A stretch of DNA of 64,000 nt from Pseudomonadales bacterium. Its GTDB lineage: Bacteria; Pseudomonadota; Gammaproteobacteria; Pseudomonadales; Ketobacteraceae. The DNA is taken from NCBI GenBank assembly GCA_002708905.1, contig PAPM01000003.1, positions 1-64,000 on the forward strand, given 5' to 3'. A model generated the notes under the pieces. That model did not search any database. It was not told where the DNA came from and saw only the letters and a program-made list of their open reading frames with translations. Below, piece after piece: positions 8,707 to 18,279 of the stretch (positions within the stretch are counted from its first letter, which is position 1; the number at the start of each line of letters is the position of its first letter). The position numbers and the translations under genes are program-made.

Positions 8707-11376
8707 ATGAGCGGTCTGAGCAAGTCGAGTTTAACCTTAGTTCCTCGCCACTTTCTTATATCTCACCGAATGGTGGGTTGCCTCATATTCGTGCTGATTT
8801 CCTTGCTGAGCGCCTCTGCTGCACTTGCCTCCGACCGCCTGGTATCGACTGAGTCTAAATTATCGGTGCTGGTCAATAGCTTTGGAGCCAAGCAACTGGA
8901 TGTCTCTACTTATCTGGAAATTGCGGCTGACCCTACCGGACATTGGGCGTTGGAAGATGTGTTGAGCATGCCGGATAACGCCTTTCAACCCCTTCAGTCT
9001 CAGCGTATGGCGATCACAATGGACAGTCGTGTTTTCTGGATGCGGGCCAGGATTCGGGAAAGTTCCCGCGCAACCGGTGGCCATTTTAAGTGGATGCTGG
9101 TGTTGGAAAACCCCATGCTCGAAGGGTCACCGATGTATTTGGCCAAGGCTGGGTCGACCCAGGCCCAAGACTTTGTCACGGTGGCGCCGGTTAAGAGCCG
9201 TTATTTGGTTTACCCCATCGAGCTGATGGCAAACGACACCCACGAATTTTACATCCGCCTGCAGGTACAAGGGTCTAGCTCTATTACCGCCAAAATATGG
9301 CAGGAGAATGCCTATCTGCTGCACAAACGTAAGACGTTGCCGGGTTGGGGCCTGCTGTTTGGTGGTCTGTTGGCCCTTATCCTGTATAACTTGTTCGTTA
9401 TGGTGTCGTTGCGGGAATCGATGTATTTCTACCTGTCGATGTTTCTTGCCTGCAGCCTTTTGGTGACGGCACATACCGAAGGGTTTCTCGCACAGTTCGC
9501 CAGTGACGTTGCGTTTTTCAAGTGGGTTGGTTTTGGGGCGTTTATGCAGTGTCTGGCTCTGGTCAGTGCTGTATTGTTTACCCGGGTGTTCCTGCAGACG
9601 GCGAAAGACCATCCTGCTGTGGAGCGTTGTCTGAAAGCTTCTTTGGTTATGTCTCTCGCCTTGTCCGTTATTCTCGTGTTTGCCTGGTTGCCGCTGACCG
9701 TGTTTTTTGCATTGTTTGCCTTGGCCGGACTGCTGTTTTTTATCCCATCCGTTATCGTTTCCCTGAACGTGTCTGATCGCAGTACCCGTTATTTCCTGGC
9801 GGGCTGGTCGGTCTTTATTCTGGGGTACGCCATCTACCAATTTGGTCAGCTGGGTTTGATCCCGGTGAATGACGTGACAACGCATATGAAAGAATTTGCG
9901 TTGGGTATCTTGGGTATTACCTTGTCGCTGGGTATTGCATCCCAGATACAGAAAGAGCGCTTCCAGAAGATCAAAGGGCTTAGCCAGCAGCACGATACCA
10001 TGCTCGAACTTAAATACACCGAGGAGCAGATTCAGAAGAAAGTTTTGCGCGATACTTTGAAAGAGTTTCCCGACGGGCAGGTACTGGAATCGATTTCCCG
10101 TAATGTAATTGCTTCCGTTGAGGAGACCGGGGAAGCTGTGACCCTGGTGATGGTGGAGCTGCATCATCTTGCTTTGGTTGAAGACCGCTTGGGGCATGCG
10201 GCCCGCAACGAGCTGCTTACGCGGGCTACCAAGCGGCTCAGTATTGTTCTGCGCAGCATTGTCGGTGTAGTGCCGCTTAAAGAATTCCAGGGCCAGTATG
10301 TACCAATGGCGGTACTGGAATCCAACCGCTTTGCTTTCCTGTTGCGTTCCATGGACGATGTGGCAGTGAATTTTGCCGTGGACGAAGTTGAATCGTCTAT
10401 GCAGCGACCTTTCTTCTATCAGGGTATGGGATTGCAACCCGGCGTTTCCTTTGGTGTGTCGCGATTGAGCGAAGCCGAAGCCACCTACGAGGTGCTCTAT
10501 GATCACGCGTTGCGGGCATTGCAGGCGGACACCGAAAAGAACCTCCAAAAAGGCTATGAGCTGGAGTCGGTGGACCAATATAACCCCCGTAATATCAGCT
10601 TGATCAATCAACTACGACAGGCCATTCAGGAAGATCAGGTGAGTCTTTATTTCCAGCCAATTTACGACTTAAAGACCAAAAATACCTGTGGCCTTGAGGT
10701 GTTAACCCGCTGGGATACGGAGATCGGTGAAAAAATTAGTCCCAGCGAGATTTTTTACTTGGCTGAAGTGGGAGGCTTCGTTGCGGAACTCACCCTCAGT
10801 GTGATTGATCAGGCAATCTGCTATTACCTCGCGGCAATTGACCCCGAAGTGAATCCAGTGAAGCTGTCTGTGAACCTCTCGCCCAAGTGCCTGCGTGAGG
10901 AACGGTTCCTGGAGGAAGTGGGTATGCTGCTGACCCGATATCATATGCCATCGAAGATGCTCTCGTTTGAGATCAAAGAGGCGGCCATCATTGAGGACCC
11001 CAGTATCACCCGGGAAGCATTGAACCGAATCCGGGCCATGGGGATTGGATTGACCATCGATGAGTTCGGTGCAGCCTACAGTAACCCGGGGTATATGAGC
11101 AGTTTGCCGGTAACGGAAGTAAAGCTGGATCAGCGGATTGTTGCCCGCCTGGAGAACAAGTTCCATTATGAGTCGGTCGCCGGGGTGATCAGTCTGTGCC
11201 GTGAACGGGATATTATTCTGGTTATACACGGTGTTGAGGATGAGGGAACCCTGGCGAAGTTAGAGCAGATGGGCTGTACCTTCGCCCAGGGACACTTCTT
11301 CGCGGCGCCGGTGAAGGCCAGCGAATACAAACTACCAAAGGCGTTGTTGCGGCGATCCCGCTACCAACGAGCGTGA
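8707..11376 (+). CDS. 7TM-DISM sensor with degenerate GGDEF and EAL domains
   Basis: About 889 residues. A signal peptide ('LLSASAALASD') is followed by a periplasmic DISM-type sensing domain with 'SRVFWMRARI', then about seven membrane helices, a GGDEF-like domain and an EAL domain. The GGDEF motif itself is missing (region 'NRFAFLLRSMDD'), so cyclase activity is unlikely. The EAL domain keeps 'EVLTRW', 'VNLSP', 'VKLDQRIV' and 'GHFF', but 'DDFG' is 'DEFG', so phosphodiesterase activity may be weak or lost. It may act as a c-di-GMP sensor or a partner in a complex. The start is uncertain: ATG 8707 is chosen; 8617 and 8770 are in frame. Confidence 0.85.
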   Translation: MSGLSKSSLTLVPRHFLISHRMVGCLIFVLISLLSASAALASDRLVSTESKLSVLVNSFGAKQLDVSTYLEIAADPTGHWALEDVLSMPDNAFQPLQSQRMAITMDSRVFWMRARIRESSRATGGHFKWMLVLENPMLEGSPMYLAKAGSTQAQDFVTVAPVKSRYLVYPIELMANDTHEFYIRLQVQGSSSITAKIWQENAYLLHKRKTLPGWGLLFGGLLALILYNLFVMVSLRESMYFYLSMFLACSLLVTAHTEGFLAQFASDVAFFKWVGFGAFMQCLALVSAVLFTRVFLQTAKDHPAVERCLKASLVMSLALSVILVFAWLPLTVFFALFALAGLLFFIPSVIVSLNVSDRSTRYFLAGWSVFILGYAIYQFGQLGLIPVNDVTTHMKEFALGILGITLSLGIASQIQKERFQKIKGLSQQHDTMLELKYTEEQIQKKVLRDTLKEFPDGQVLESISRNVIASVEETGEAVTLVMVELHHLALVEDRLGHAARNELLTRATKRLSIVLRSIVGVVPLKEFQGQYVPMAVLESNRFAFLLRSMDDVAVNFAVDEVESSMQRPFFYQGMGLQPGVSFGVSRLSEAEATYEVLYDHALRALQADTEKNLQKGYELESVDQYNPRNISLINQLRQAIQEDQVSLYFQPIYDLKTKNTCGLEVLTRWDTEIGEKISPSEIFYLAEVGGFVAELTLSVIDQAICYYLAAIDPEVNPVKLSVNLSPKCLREERFLEEVGMLLTRYHMPSKMLSFEIKEAAIIEDPSITREALNRIRAMGIGLTIDEFGAAYSNPGYMSSLPVTEVKLDQRIVARLENKFHYESVAGVISLCRERDIILVIHGVEDEGTLAKLEQMGCTFAQGHFFAAPVKASEYKLPKALLRRSRYQRA

Positions 11377-11420
11377 TGGCTCAGGTATAATACCCCCTCA
11401 AACAGAAGGGGAGTAACATC

Positions 11421-11756
11421 ATGTCACAGGCGAATCCGGTTCAGTCCGCCATCGAGACCAAGTTGCACGCCGAGCTGCAACCGTCCTTGCTGGAAGTGGT
11501 GAACGAAAGTTATATGCACAGTGTACCACCCAATTCCGAAACCCATTTCAAGGTTGTCGTGGTATCGGATCTGTTTTCCGGTAAACGTTCAGTGGCCCGT
11601 CACCAAATGATCTATAAGACGTTGTCAGAAGAAGTGGCTGGCCCGGTGCATGCGCTGGCCATCCATACCTATACCAATGACGAATGGCAGCAAAATGGCG
11701 CCCTGAGCCCGAACTCACCCAAATGTTTAGGCGGGAGTAAAGCGGATCAGCATTGA
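11421..11756 (+). CDS. bolA: BolA family protein
   Basis: A 111-residue protein of the BolA family, with 'IETKLHAELQPSLLEVVNES' at the N terminus, 'HFKVVVVSDLFSGKRSVARHQMIY' in the KH-like core and the family His in 'VHALAIHTY'. BolA proteins work with monothiol glutaredoxins in iron-sulfur trafficking and can act as morphogenetic or transcription factors. A strong AAGGGGAG ribosome site precedes the ATG. The last 10 bases overlap the convergent ybaN-like gene. Confidence 0.92.
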   Translation: MSQANPVQSAIETKLHAELQPSLLEVVNESYMHSVPPNSETHFKVVVVSDLFSGKRSVARHQMIYKTLSEEVAGPVHALAIHTYTNDEWQQNGALSPNSPKCLGGSKADQH

Positions 11757-12172
11757 TTGTCCAGCGCGCCTGCCTTTGGCTGAATTTCCAGGGTGGGCAT
11801 GCGCAGGATGTATATGGATACCCCGGCGGCGATTCCAAACAACATCAGTTTTAGTGGAATCGGGTTTACCAGGAAAAGCGCCGAGGTGCTGATGGTGAAC
11901 CACATCAGTAACAAAATATAAGCCTTTGCCCTTAACGGGATACCTTTTCCATCCAGATACATATGGATATAGGGTCCCAGCTGCGGTTGGTTGAGCAGCC
12001 AGTCATGAAAGCGCTTCGAACTTTTGGCAAAGCAGCTTGCCGCCAGCAACAAAAATGGTGTGGTGGGGAGCAGGGGCAAGAATATCCCGATAATTCCCAG
12101 TACTACAGAAGCCCATCCAATACAGATCAGGCAATAGCGTACACAGACGTTCAGTTGTTTGTTCGGTTCCAT
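11747..12172 (-). CDS. YbaN-like DUF454 inner-membrane protein
   Basis: A 141-residue protein with about four membrane segments. The opening segment contains 'GWASVVLGIIGIFLPLLPTTPFLLLA', the typical signature of the DUF454/YbaN family, followed by 'CFAKSSKRFHDWLL'. No biochemical role is established for the family. Tail-to-tail overlap with bolA; the omptin-like gene lies 5 bases upstream on the same strand, so they may be cotranscribed. Confidence 0.85.
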   Translation of the reverse strand: MEPNKQLNVCVRYCLICIGWASVVLGIIGIFLPLLPTTPFLLLAASCFAKSSKRFHDWLLNQPQLGPYIHMYLDGKGIPLRAKAYILLLMWFTISTSALFLVNPIPLKLMLFGIAAGVSIYILRMPTLEIQPKAGALDNQC

Positions 12173-12176
12173 GACA

Positions 12177-13133
12177 TTAAAAGCGCAGAATCATACCTGT
12201 TGAGATACCAGATTCCTTCCAGCTTACCTCATTCAATTCAGTGGTTCCACGGGACCCGTCCGCAAAGTATACAGTGTCTTGACCTGGGTCGGTTTTCCAA
12301 CTCTTTTGTTGCCAGTTGAACCATAGAGAGACGGTTCGGTTGACATGGTAAGAGTAGTCCAGGGAGAGACCATAGCCATTGCCGGAGGCATTTTGCTCAA
12401 AACTTTTTGGGTGTGCGAAATCTGACCTAAGGTTCCAGTCGGCGACAGCGGAATAGTCCAGCCAGTCATAGCGTGCGCTTAATGTAAGGTTGTGGTGTTG
12501 TGTTTCCAAGCTCCAGCCAAGTCCCAACCACAAAGAATTCCAGTTGGTGTCATAGGTACTGTTTAGCGTGCCTCGAAATGGTCCGATGGCATCCGGGTTG
12601 TCGGTATTGATGGTCTGTAAGCCTTCGGTCATCAGCATATTCTGGCTTTTATGTGAATATCCGGCCATGGGCTTGATCATCTGGTAGCGATTCAGAGCAA
12701 TCCGCCGGGCCAGGCCGACACTGAAGTCGGTCATTTCCGAATTCACCGCAGAGGAATAGCTGCGACTGTATTCCTGGGTGCGATTGTCGCCATCGTAATC
12801 TGAGTCCTGAACCGTGCCTTCATTGGCGGTACCGGAGCTGAAACCGACAAATACCTCATGGTCAGCCAACCAGCCGCGGTAGAGCCTGAGGGTGGAAGCC
12901 ATGGTAAACTGCCGGAAATTGACGTCACGATAGGTTAGTTCGGACAGGACATTGGGGCCGTCACTGCCACCGGCGATGTTCCATTGCAGGGTACCCTGAG
13001 CGTTCCCCAACCCGGTGTTGAATTCCAGGTCATAGGCAGGTGCCTGGGGCAGGTTATAGTATGCCAGGGTAGAGGCAGATGCCGTTAAGCCGGTGAAAAT
13101 AATCAGGGTTTTCAGAGAATTATGAATCCACAT
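12177..13133 (-). CDS. Outer-membrane barrel, omptin-like
   Basis: A 318-residue exported protein with a signal peptide (about residues 1-24) and a C-terminal strand ending in Phe ('STGMILRF'), typical of outer-membrane barrels. Strand order and loops resemble omptin proteases: an Asp-rich loop ('VQDSDYDGDN') where omptins carry the catalytic Asp pair, a long 'GYSHKSQ' strand, and a 'DFAHPKSF' loop where omptins have the Asp-His pair. Similarity is distant, so it could instead be a non-catalytic relative such as the Protochlamydia outer-membrane protein family. It precedes the ybaN-like gene. Confidence 0.55.
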   Translation of the reverse strand: MWIHNSLKTLIIFTGLTASASTLAYYNLPQAPAYDLEFNTGLGNAQGTLQWNIAGGSDGPNVLSELTYRDVNFRQFTMASTLRLYRGWLADHEVFVGFSSGTANEGTVQDSDYDGDNRTQEYSRSYSSAVNSEMTDFSVGLARRIALNRYQMIKPMAGYSHKSQNMLMTEGLQTINTDNPDAIGPFRGTLNSTYDTNWNSLWLGLGWSLETQHHNLTLSARYDWLDYSAVADWNLRSDFAHPKSFEQNASGNGYGLSLDYSYHVNRTVSLWFNWQQKSWKTDPGQDTVYFADGSRGTTELNEVSWKESGISTGMILRF

Positions 13134-13330
13134 CGATCCGTGTCCCGAGGTAGTAACAAGCTTCCTACCATCAGGTTAGAACAGAATTGGCACCGTAAAA
13201 TGGGCTAACTATCTGAAAAACATTAAGATAAAAAGTATTCAAGCAGTTAGATATGAAATTAATTTTCGTGCACGGATCGACGGTATTTTGACGTCAGAAA
13301 CAAATTTAGGTTATTGTTTGATCGCAGAGA

Positions 13331-14011
13331 ATGCCAGTGAGCACTGAGAAAGATTGGACATACAGCATCAAGTATTCACGGCGCAAAACCATTGGCATTT
13401 ATGTCAGTGCCGAGGCCGGCGTGGAAGTCCGTGTGCCTCACTTTGTTTCCCGAAGAGAAGCTGATGCGTTTGTGCAATTGAAGCGCGACTGGATTGAACA
13501 GCAATTGTTGGCAATCTCCAGTCGTCCCCAGCGCTTTGAGCCGGTCTATCAGTGGGGAGAGGCGTTCTACTTTCTTGGGGAAAAGCAGGTATTTCACTAC
13601 CAGGAAAACGCGGATGTGGATGTGGTGTTACGTGGTAAGCCTGGTGATCTCCCAGACAGAATTGAAGCGAGGGTTCAGGGGTGGTTTCGCGAACAGGCCA
13701 TGGCGCTATTTGAGGAACGACACGCCTGGTGGCGCCAACAGATGGAGGAAAGGTTTAGTTTACCGCTTTCTACCCTGCATCTACGCAGCATGAAACGGCG
13801 TTGGGGTACTTGCCGTAAAAACGGAAAGATTATCCTCAACAGTAATCTCGCCCGTTATCCGATTAACTGCGTAGACGTTGTTATCGTTCACGAACTCTGT
13901 CATTTGCTGGAGTTCAATCATAGTCGTCGTTTCTATCAGTTGATGGGGCAAGTGATGCCGGACTGGAAACTTCATGACGACATGCTCAACCGGCTTAGTC
14001 TGCTCTATTAA
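13331..14011 (+). CDS. YgjP-type (DUF45) zinc metallopeptidase
   Basis: A 226-residue protein with the zinc motif HELCH ('VIVHELCHLLEFNHSRRFYQLM') near residue 187, preceded by 'MKRRWGTCRKNGKIILN', the second hallmark of the YgjP/DUF45 group. The N-terminal half is a beta-rich domain ('YSIKYSRRKTIGIYVSAE'). Members are cytoplasmic and related to WSS1/SprT-like peptidases; the physiological substrate is not settled. Weak ribosome site. It stands alone upstream of the chemotaxis receptor. Confidence 0.88.
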   Translation: MPVSTEKDWTYSIKYSRRKTIGIYVSAEAGVEVRVPHFVSRREADAFVQLKRDWIEQQLLAISSRPQRFEPVYQWGEAFYFLGEKQVFHYQENADVDVVLRGKPGDLPDRIEARVQGWFREQAMALFEERHAWWRQQMEERFSLPLSTLHLRSMKRRWGTCRKNGKIILNSNLARYPINCVDVVIVHELCHLLEFNHSRRFYQLMGQVMPDWKLHDDMLNRLSLLY

Positions 14012-14108
14012 GTCCCTTATTTCTGGTTTGTCTCAAATTTGTGTTCTAAATAACTGATCCTATACTGAATTAGTATGCTGATTCGTTAATCTATGGGTGG
14101 GTTTCGCT

Positions 14109-15734
14109 GTGCGTATCAAGACCAAAATGAATGCCGGTCTGTTGTTGCTGTTCGCCGTTGTGGTGATGGCATGCTCCATCGGTTTTTATGGCTCCCAGCG
14201 TCTGGGTAATATTCTGGAATTGGTAGTGACACAGGCCTGGGATGCGGCTGATGGCGCGATGGAAGGTACCATCGGAATCCAGCAGCAGATGATCGAAGTC
14301 TTTGTGCTGCTGGAAGCCACCAGCGAATCCGAACGTCGGGCTGCCCTGGAGCGTCTGGACGCTGCCCAAGGCATGGCCGAAGAAGCCCTTGGCCGAATGA
14401 CGGCTTCTGGTTTGATCGGCAAAAAGGATATGGTCGTATTCCAGGAAAGCAGGTCGAGATATCTTAAAGCCCGCCAGAACCTGTTGGATACGCACCGTGC
14501 GGTGATTGCCGGTACCAGCGATGAGCAGATACTGGCAAAGGCCAAGTGGGAGTTCGCGGTTAAGGCTGAAGAATTTCTGGAAGCGGTGGCTGAGCTGGAA
14601 GAGCTGGGTGACAGCCAGGTTGAGAATCAGCAGGGTAATGCCGCCAAGACCTTAGGTACGGTCTCCACGTTATTGTCCTTTGCGACAGGCGTTGCCGTTC
14701 TGGCCATTCTGCTGATTGCCTGGGGCGGTCACCAATACGTGATTAAGCCGATCGAACGTTCAACCCATGCCATGCATGTGATTTCGGATGTGGACGGTGA
14801 TCTGACCCGACGTTTGCCGGTGGATAATGACGATGAAATGGGTCACTTAGCCAGTTCCTTTAACCGTTTTGTCACCAAATTGCAGGAAACAATATCCGAG
14901 CTATCCCGTCACATTCAGGTGATGGAACAATCCGCTCAGGAAGTTTCCAGTGCCTCCCAGTCTGCCCTGAGTACGGTTGATTCACAATTGGCGGAGACAG
15001 ATCAGGTTTCCACGGCCATGAACCAGATGTCGGCCAGTGTGGATGAGGTGGCCCGCAATGCCTCCGTAGCGGCGCAGGCTGTGGGGCAGGCGGATAACGA
15101 AGCCCTGGAGAGCAAAGAAGCGGTTATCCGCACCAAGGGTTTGATTAATCGCCTGGCCGGTGAATTGAACAATACCAGCAATGTCATCATCGGCCTGAAG
15201 AGTGAGACAGAAAGCATTGGTTCGGTGATTGATGTTATCAAAGGCATTGCAGAGCAAACCAACCTGCTGGCACTCAATGCTGCCATAGAAGCGGCGCGGG
15301 CAGGGGAGCAGGGACGGGGATTCGCGGTGGTGGCGGATGAGGTGCGTACCCTTGCCACCCGTACCCAGCAATCCACTGACGAAATTCACAGTATGATCGG
15401 GCGTTTGCAACAGGGGGCAGAAAAAGCCGTTTCGGCCATGTCCACCAGCCTTGAATTGTCGGAAAGCAGTGTTACCCAGGCTGAGTCCGCTGAGCAGATT
15501 CTGGTGGACACCTCCGCCAAGATTACCGAAATCAATCATATGAATATCCAGATTTCGGCGGCAGTGGAGGAGCAAAGTAGCGTGTCCTCTGAGATTAACC
15601 AGAATATTCAAAATATTCGGGTGGGTACCGATACCGTGGTAAGTGCTTTAAGTCAGACCAACCAGAACAGCGAGCATCTCAGCCAACTGGCGGCTGAGCT
15701 CAAGCGTCTGGTGGAGCAGTTCAAACTGGGTTGA
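14109..15734 (+). CDS. Methyl-accepting chemotaxis protein
   Basis: About 541 residues. A first membrane helix (residues 9-28) and a second near 180-205 enclose a helical periplasmic sensor. A HAMP domain ('[17 protein letters not shown]... DLTRRL') and a long coiled-coil signalling domain follow. The hairpin tip '[33 protein letters not shown]' region is intact for CheA/CheW contact. There is no C-terminal CheR pentapeptide. GTG at 14109 gives the usual '[12 protein letters not shown]' start; GTG at 14097 and ATG at 14127 are alternatives. No che genes nearby. Ligand unknown. Confidence 0.9.
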   Translation: MRIKTKMNAGLLLLFAVVVMACSIGFYGSQRLGNILELVVTQAWDAADGAMEGTIGIQQQMIEVFVLLEATSESERRAALERLDAAQGMAEEALGRMTASGLIGKKDMVVFQESRSRYLKARQNLLDTHRAVIAGTSDEQILAKAKWEFAVKAEEFLEAVAELEELGDSQVENQQGNAAKTLGTVSTLLSFATGVAVLAILLIAWGGHQYVIKPIERSTHAMHVISDVDGDLTRRLPVDNDDEMGHLASSFNRFVTKLQETISELSRHIQVMEQSAQEVSSASQSALSTVDSQLAETDQVSTAMNQMSASVDEVARNASVAAQAVGQADNEALESKEAVIRTKGLINRLAGELNNTSNVIIGLKSETESIGSVIDVIKGIAEQTNLLALNAAIEAARAGEQGRGFAVVADEVRTLATRTQQSTDEIHSMIGRLQQGAEKAVSAMSTSLELSESSVTQAESAEQILVDTSAKITEINHMNIQISAAVEEQSSVSSEINQNIQNIRVGTDTVVSALSQTNQNSEHLSQLAAELKRLVEQFKLG

Positions 15735-15876
15735 GGTGTGGGGGAGGTGTGAGTTGACCTCCGTTTGTCACTTTTGATCATTGTTGGATGAATTGGCTCT
15801 GTCCTAGCATTAAAACAAGCGTTTAATCAAACCTATTACAGAACGCATGCCTAGACAGAACTCAGAGGGAGCCAAG

Positions 15877-16983
15877 ATGTCTGACCAATCCTCTGCCTGT
15901 TTCGACCTGACTTTAACGGAAGAACAGCGCATTTCCCGCGAATCCATTCGGCGATTCGTTGAATCCCAAGTGAAACCCTACGCCCGTCAAGCTGATGAAG
16001 CGGCTCAGGCACCCGAAGGCTTTTATGATCAAGCCAATGAGCTGGGCTTATCCCTGATGCCTATACCGGAAGCATTGGGTGGAGCCGGTATGCCGCGTTC
16101 GCCCATCTCCAATATGCTTAATGCCGAGGACTTGGGGCAGGGGGATATGTCGCTGGCCATCGGTGCCTTGAGCCCTCTGAGTTTTATCAACACCATCCTG
16201 GATTTTGGTACCGAGGCCCAGCAGGAAGCCTACCTGACGCCGCTGGCTTCAGAATCGTTTGTCGCTGCGTCCATTGCCTTGTCTGAACCACGGGCCACAT
16301 TTGAAGCCTCTGCGTTATCCACGACTGCGCAGCCCAATGAAAATGGGTATCTGCTGAATGGGGTAAAGACACTGGTGCCGCTGGCAGCCCAATCACGATT
16401 TATCCTGGTAATCGCCAAACTGGAAGGTGAAGAGGGTAATGCGGGGTTTGTGGTGGAGGCAGGTTCCACTGGTATGCACATTACCGCAGAAACCTTTATG
16501 GGTTTGCGGCCGCTTGAGCTAAACCGAGTGGAGCTTAACAATGTACAGGTGGCGGCGTCTGCGCGCATAGGTCTGGAGATGAACCGACTGCTGGATCTGT
16601 CCTCAATAGGGCTGGCGGCCGTTGCAGTAGGTTGCTGCCAGGCGGTATTGGATTATGTGGTGCCTTATGTCAACGATCGCACTGCTTTTGGCGAGCCTAT
16701 CTCCCACCGGCAATCGGTCGCCTTTATGGTGGCAGATATGGCTACAGAACTGGAAGCGATGCGCATGATGGTGTATCGGGCCGCTTCCCGCGCCGAGCAG
16801 GGTTTGGACTTTCATGAAAATGCCTATTGGTGTCGAATTTTCTGCGCGGAAAAGGCCATGGAGATTGGTACCAACGGCATTCAGTTATTGGGTGGTCACG
16901 GTTTTATTCGGGAGCATCCGGTTGAGATGTGGTACCGCAATTTGCGCGCAGCGGCGCTGTTGCAGGGTAGCGTTGTTATTTAG
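15877..16983 (+). CDS. Acyl-CoA dehydrogenase family protein, catalytic Glu replaced
   Basis: A 368-residue acyl-CoA dehydrogenase fold: N-terminal helices ('LTEEQRISRESIRRFVESQVKPYA'), middle barrel ('AASIALSEPRATFE') and C-terminal helical domain with 'GGHGFIREHPVEMWYRN'. Near the C terminus, where MCAD-type enzymes carry the catalytic Glu in 'YEGT', this protein has Gln363 in 'LLQGS'. It may therefore be the non-catalytic partner of the next gene, as in the heteromeric dehydrogenases of mycobacterial steroid metabolism. The start at 15877 follows GAGGGAG by 6 bases; an upstream in-frame ATG (15847) is less likely. The partner gene follows after 54 bases. Confidence 0.85.
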   Translation: MSDQSSACFDLTLTEEQRISRESIRRFVESQVKPYARQADEAAQAPEGFYDQANELGLSLMPIPEALGGAGMPRSPISNMLNAEDLGQGDMSLAIGALSPLSFINTILDFGTEAQQEAYLTPLASESFVAASIALSEPRATFEASALSTTAQPNENGYLLNGVKTLVPLAAQSRFILVIAKLEGEEGNAGFVVEAGSTGMHITAETFMGLRPLELNRVELNNVQVAASARIGLEMNRLLDLSSIGLAAVAVGCCQAVLDYVVPYVNDRTAFGEPISHRQSVAFMVADMATELEAMRMMVYRAASRAEQGLDFHENAYWCRIFCAEKAMEIGTNGIQLLGGHGFIREHPVEMWYRNLRAAALLQGSVVI

Positions 16984-17037
16984 TGCGCCCTGATCTGAAT
17001 CTCATCCCAACAGGAATTCCTTTAGCGAGACACCATT

Positions 17038-18240
17038 ATGATAAATCTTGAATTACCGAAGAAACTGCTGATGGCCCAACAGATGAGCCATCAGGTAGCG
17101 GCCACTGTTTTTCGCCCCATTGCCCGTAAGTACGACAAAATTGAACACTGTGACACCCCGCAAGAATTGATTCCCCTTGGCCAGGTGATTAAAGGCATGG
17201 GAACGGGATCGTCTGGTGCCGGCCCGGAGTCTGCCGGCGACAGCATTAAAAACGGCGCCAATATGACCCAGGTGTTGACCACCGGTGAAATGAGCTGGGG
17301 TTGTATTGGGTTGATGCTTTCTATTCCTGGCTTGGGTTTGGGTAATGCTGCTATTCAGGCAGTGGGTACGCCCGAGCAGAAAGAACGTTTTGGCGGTTTG
17401 CACTGTGCCATGGCCATTACTGAACCCGGCTGTGGTTCGGATTCAGCGGCGGTAAAAACCTCGGCGGTGCTGGATGGCGATGAATGGGTGTTGAACGGTG
17501 AAAAGATTTTTGCCACCTCTGCCAGTCGCGGTGATGCGGTGGTGGTATGGGCCACGCTGGACAAGAGCAAAGGCAAAGCGGCGATAAAATCTTTCGTTGT
17601 TGAGCGCGGCACGCCGGGCATGGAGATCGTTCGTTGCGAAGACAAAATGGGGTTGCGAGTATCGGATACGGCGGCCATTGTGTTCACTGATTGCCGTATT
17701 CCCAAAGACAATATTCTGGGTTCGGCGGAAATTGCTGATACAGCCGAAGCACGCAAGAAAGCATTCGGCGGCGTGATGCAGACCTTTGATAATACCCGCC
17801 CACCGGTTGCTGCCATGGCTTATGGTGTGGCGCGGGCTGCCTTGGAGATAACCAAGGATGTGCTGCAGAAAGAAGGTGTGGAATTTGGTTACGACAAATC
17901 CATCAACAACAGTTCTGCGCTGCAGGCGGAAATCTATCGGATGGAAGCGGAACTGGAAGCGGCTCGTCTGTTAATCTTGAAAGCAGCCTGGATGGCAGAT
18001 AACAAGCAGCCTAATTCGACCCAAGCTTCCATGTGTAAGGCCAAAGCAGGACGGGTGGGCAATAAGATTACCCTGAAGTGTGTGGAGCTGTGTGGTTCGC
18101 TTGGATACGGCGAAGAGTTGTTATTGGAAAAGTTTGCCCGGGATTCCAAGATCCTGGATATCTTTGAAGGCACACAGCAGATCCAGCAATTGATTATCGC
18201 CCGTAATGTGTTGGGTAAGTCTTCCAGTGAGTTGAAGTAA
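17038..18240 (+). CDS. Acyl-CoA dehydrogenase
   Basis: A 400-residue flavoprotein with the family's three domains: 'MAITEPGCGSDSAAVKT' in the FAD/substrate barrel, 'DKMGLRVSDTAAIVF', and the C-terminal 'DIFEGTQQIQQ', in which Glu377 is at the position of the catalytic base. It oxidises an acyl-CoA to the enoyl-CoA with FAD, passing electrons to ETF. The substrate cannot be read from the sequence. It lies downstream of a paralogue lacking that Glu, so an alpha2-beta2 complex is plausible. A GCGAGA ribosome site precedes the ATG. Confidence 0.9.
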   Translation: MINLELPKKLLMAQQMSHQVAATVFRPIARKYDKIEHCDTPQELIPLGQVIKGMGTGSSGAGPESAGDSIKNGANMTQVLTTGEMSWGCIGLMLSIPGLGLGNAAIQAVGTPEQKERFGGLHCAMAITEPGCGSDSAAVKTSAVLDGDEWVLNGEKIFATSASRGDAVVVWATLDKSKGKAAIKSFVVERGTPGMEIVRCEDKMGLRVSDTAAIVFTDCRIPKDNILGSAEIADTAEARKKAFGGVMQTFDNTRPPVAAMAYGVARAALEITKDVLQKEGVEFGYDKSINNSSALQAEIYRMEAELEAARLLILKAAWMADNKQPNSTQASMCKAKAGRVGNKITLKCVELCGSLGYGEELLLEKFARDSKILDIFEGTQQIQQLIIARNVLGKSSSELK

Positions 18241-18279
18241 CAGTTAAGTAACAATAGTCGATACGAGCTGTGATGCAGA

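Noticed and set aside
9127-10611. 494-codon open frame on the minus strand
   Set aside because: Antisense to the membrane GGDEF/EAL gene; Gln/His-rich shadow composition with no family match.
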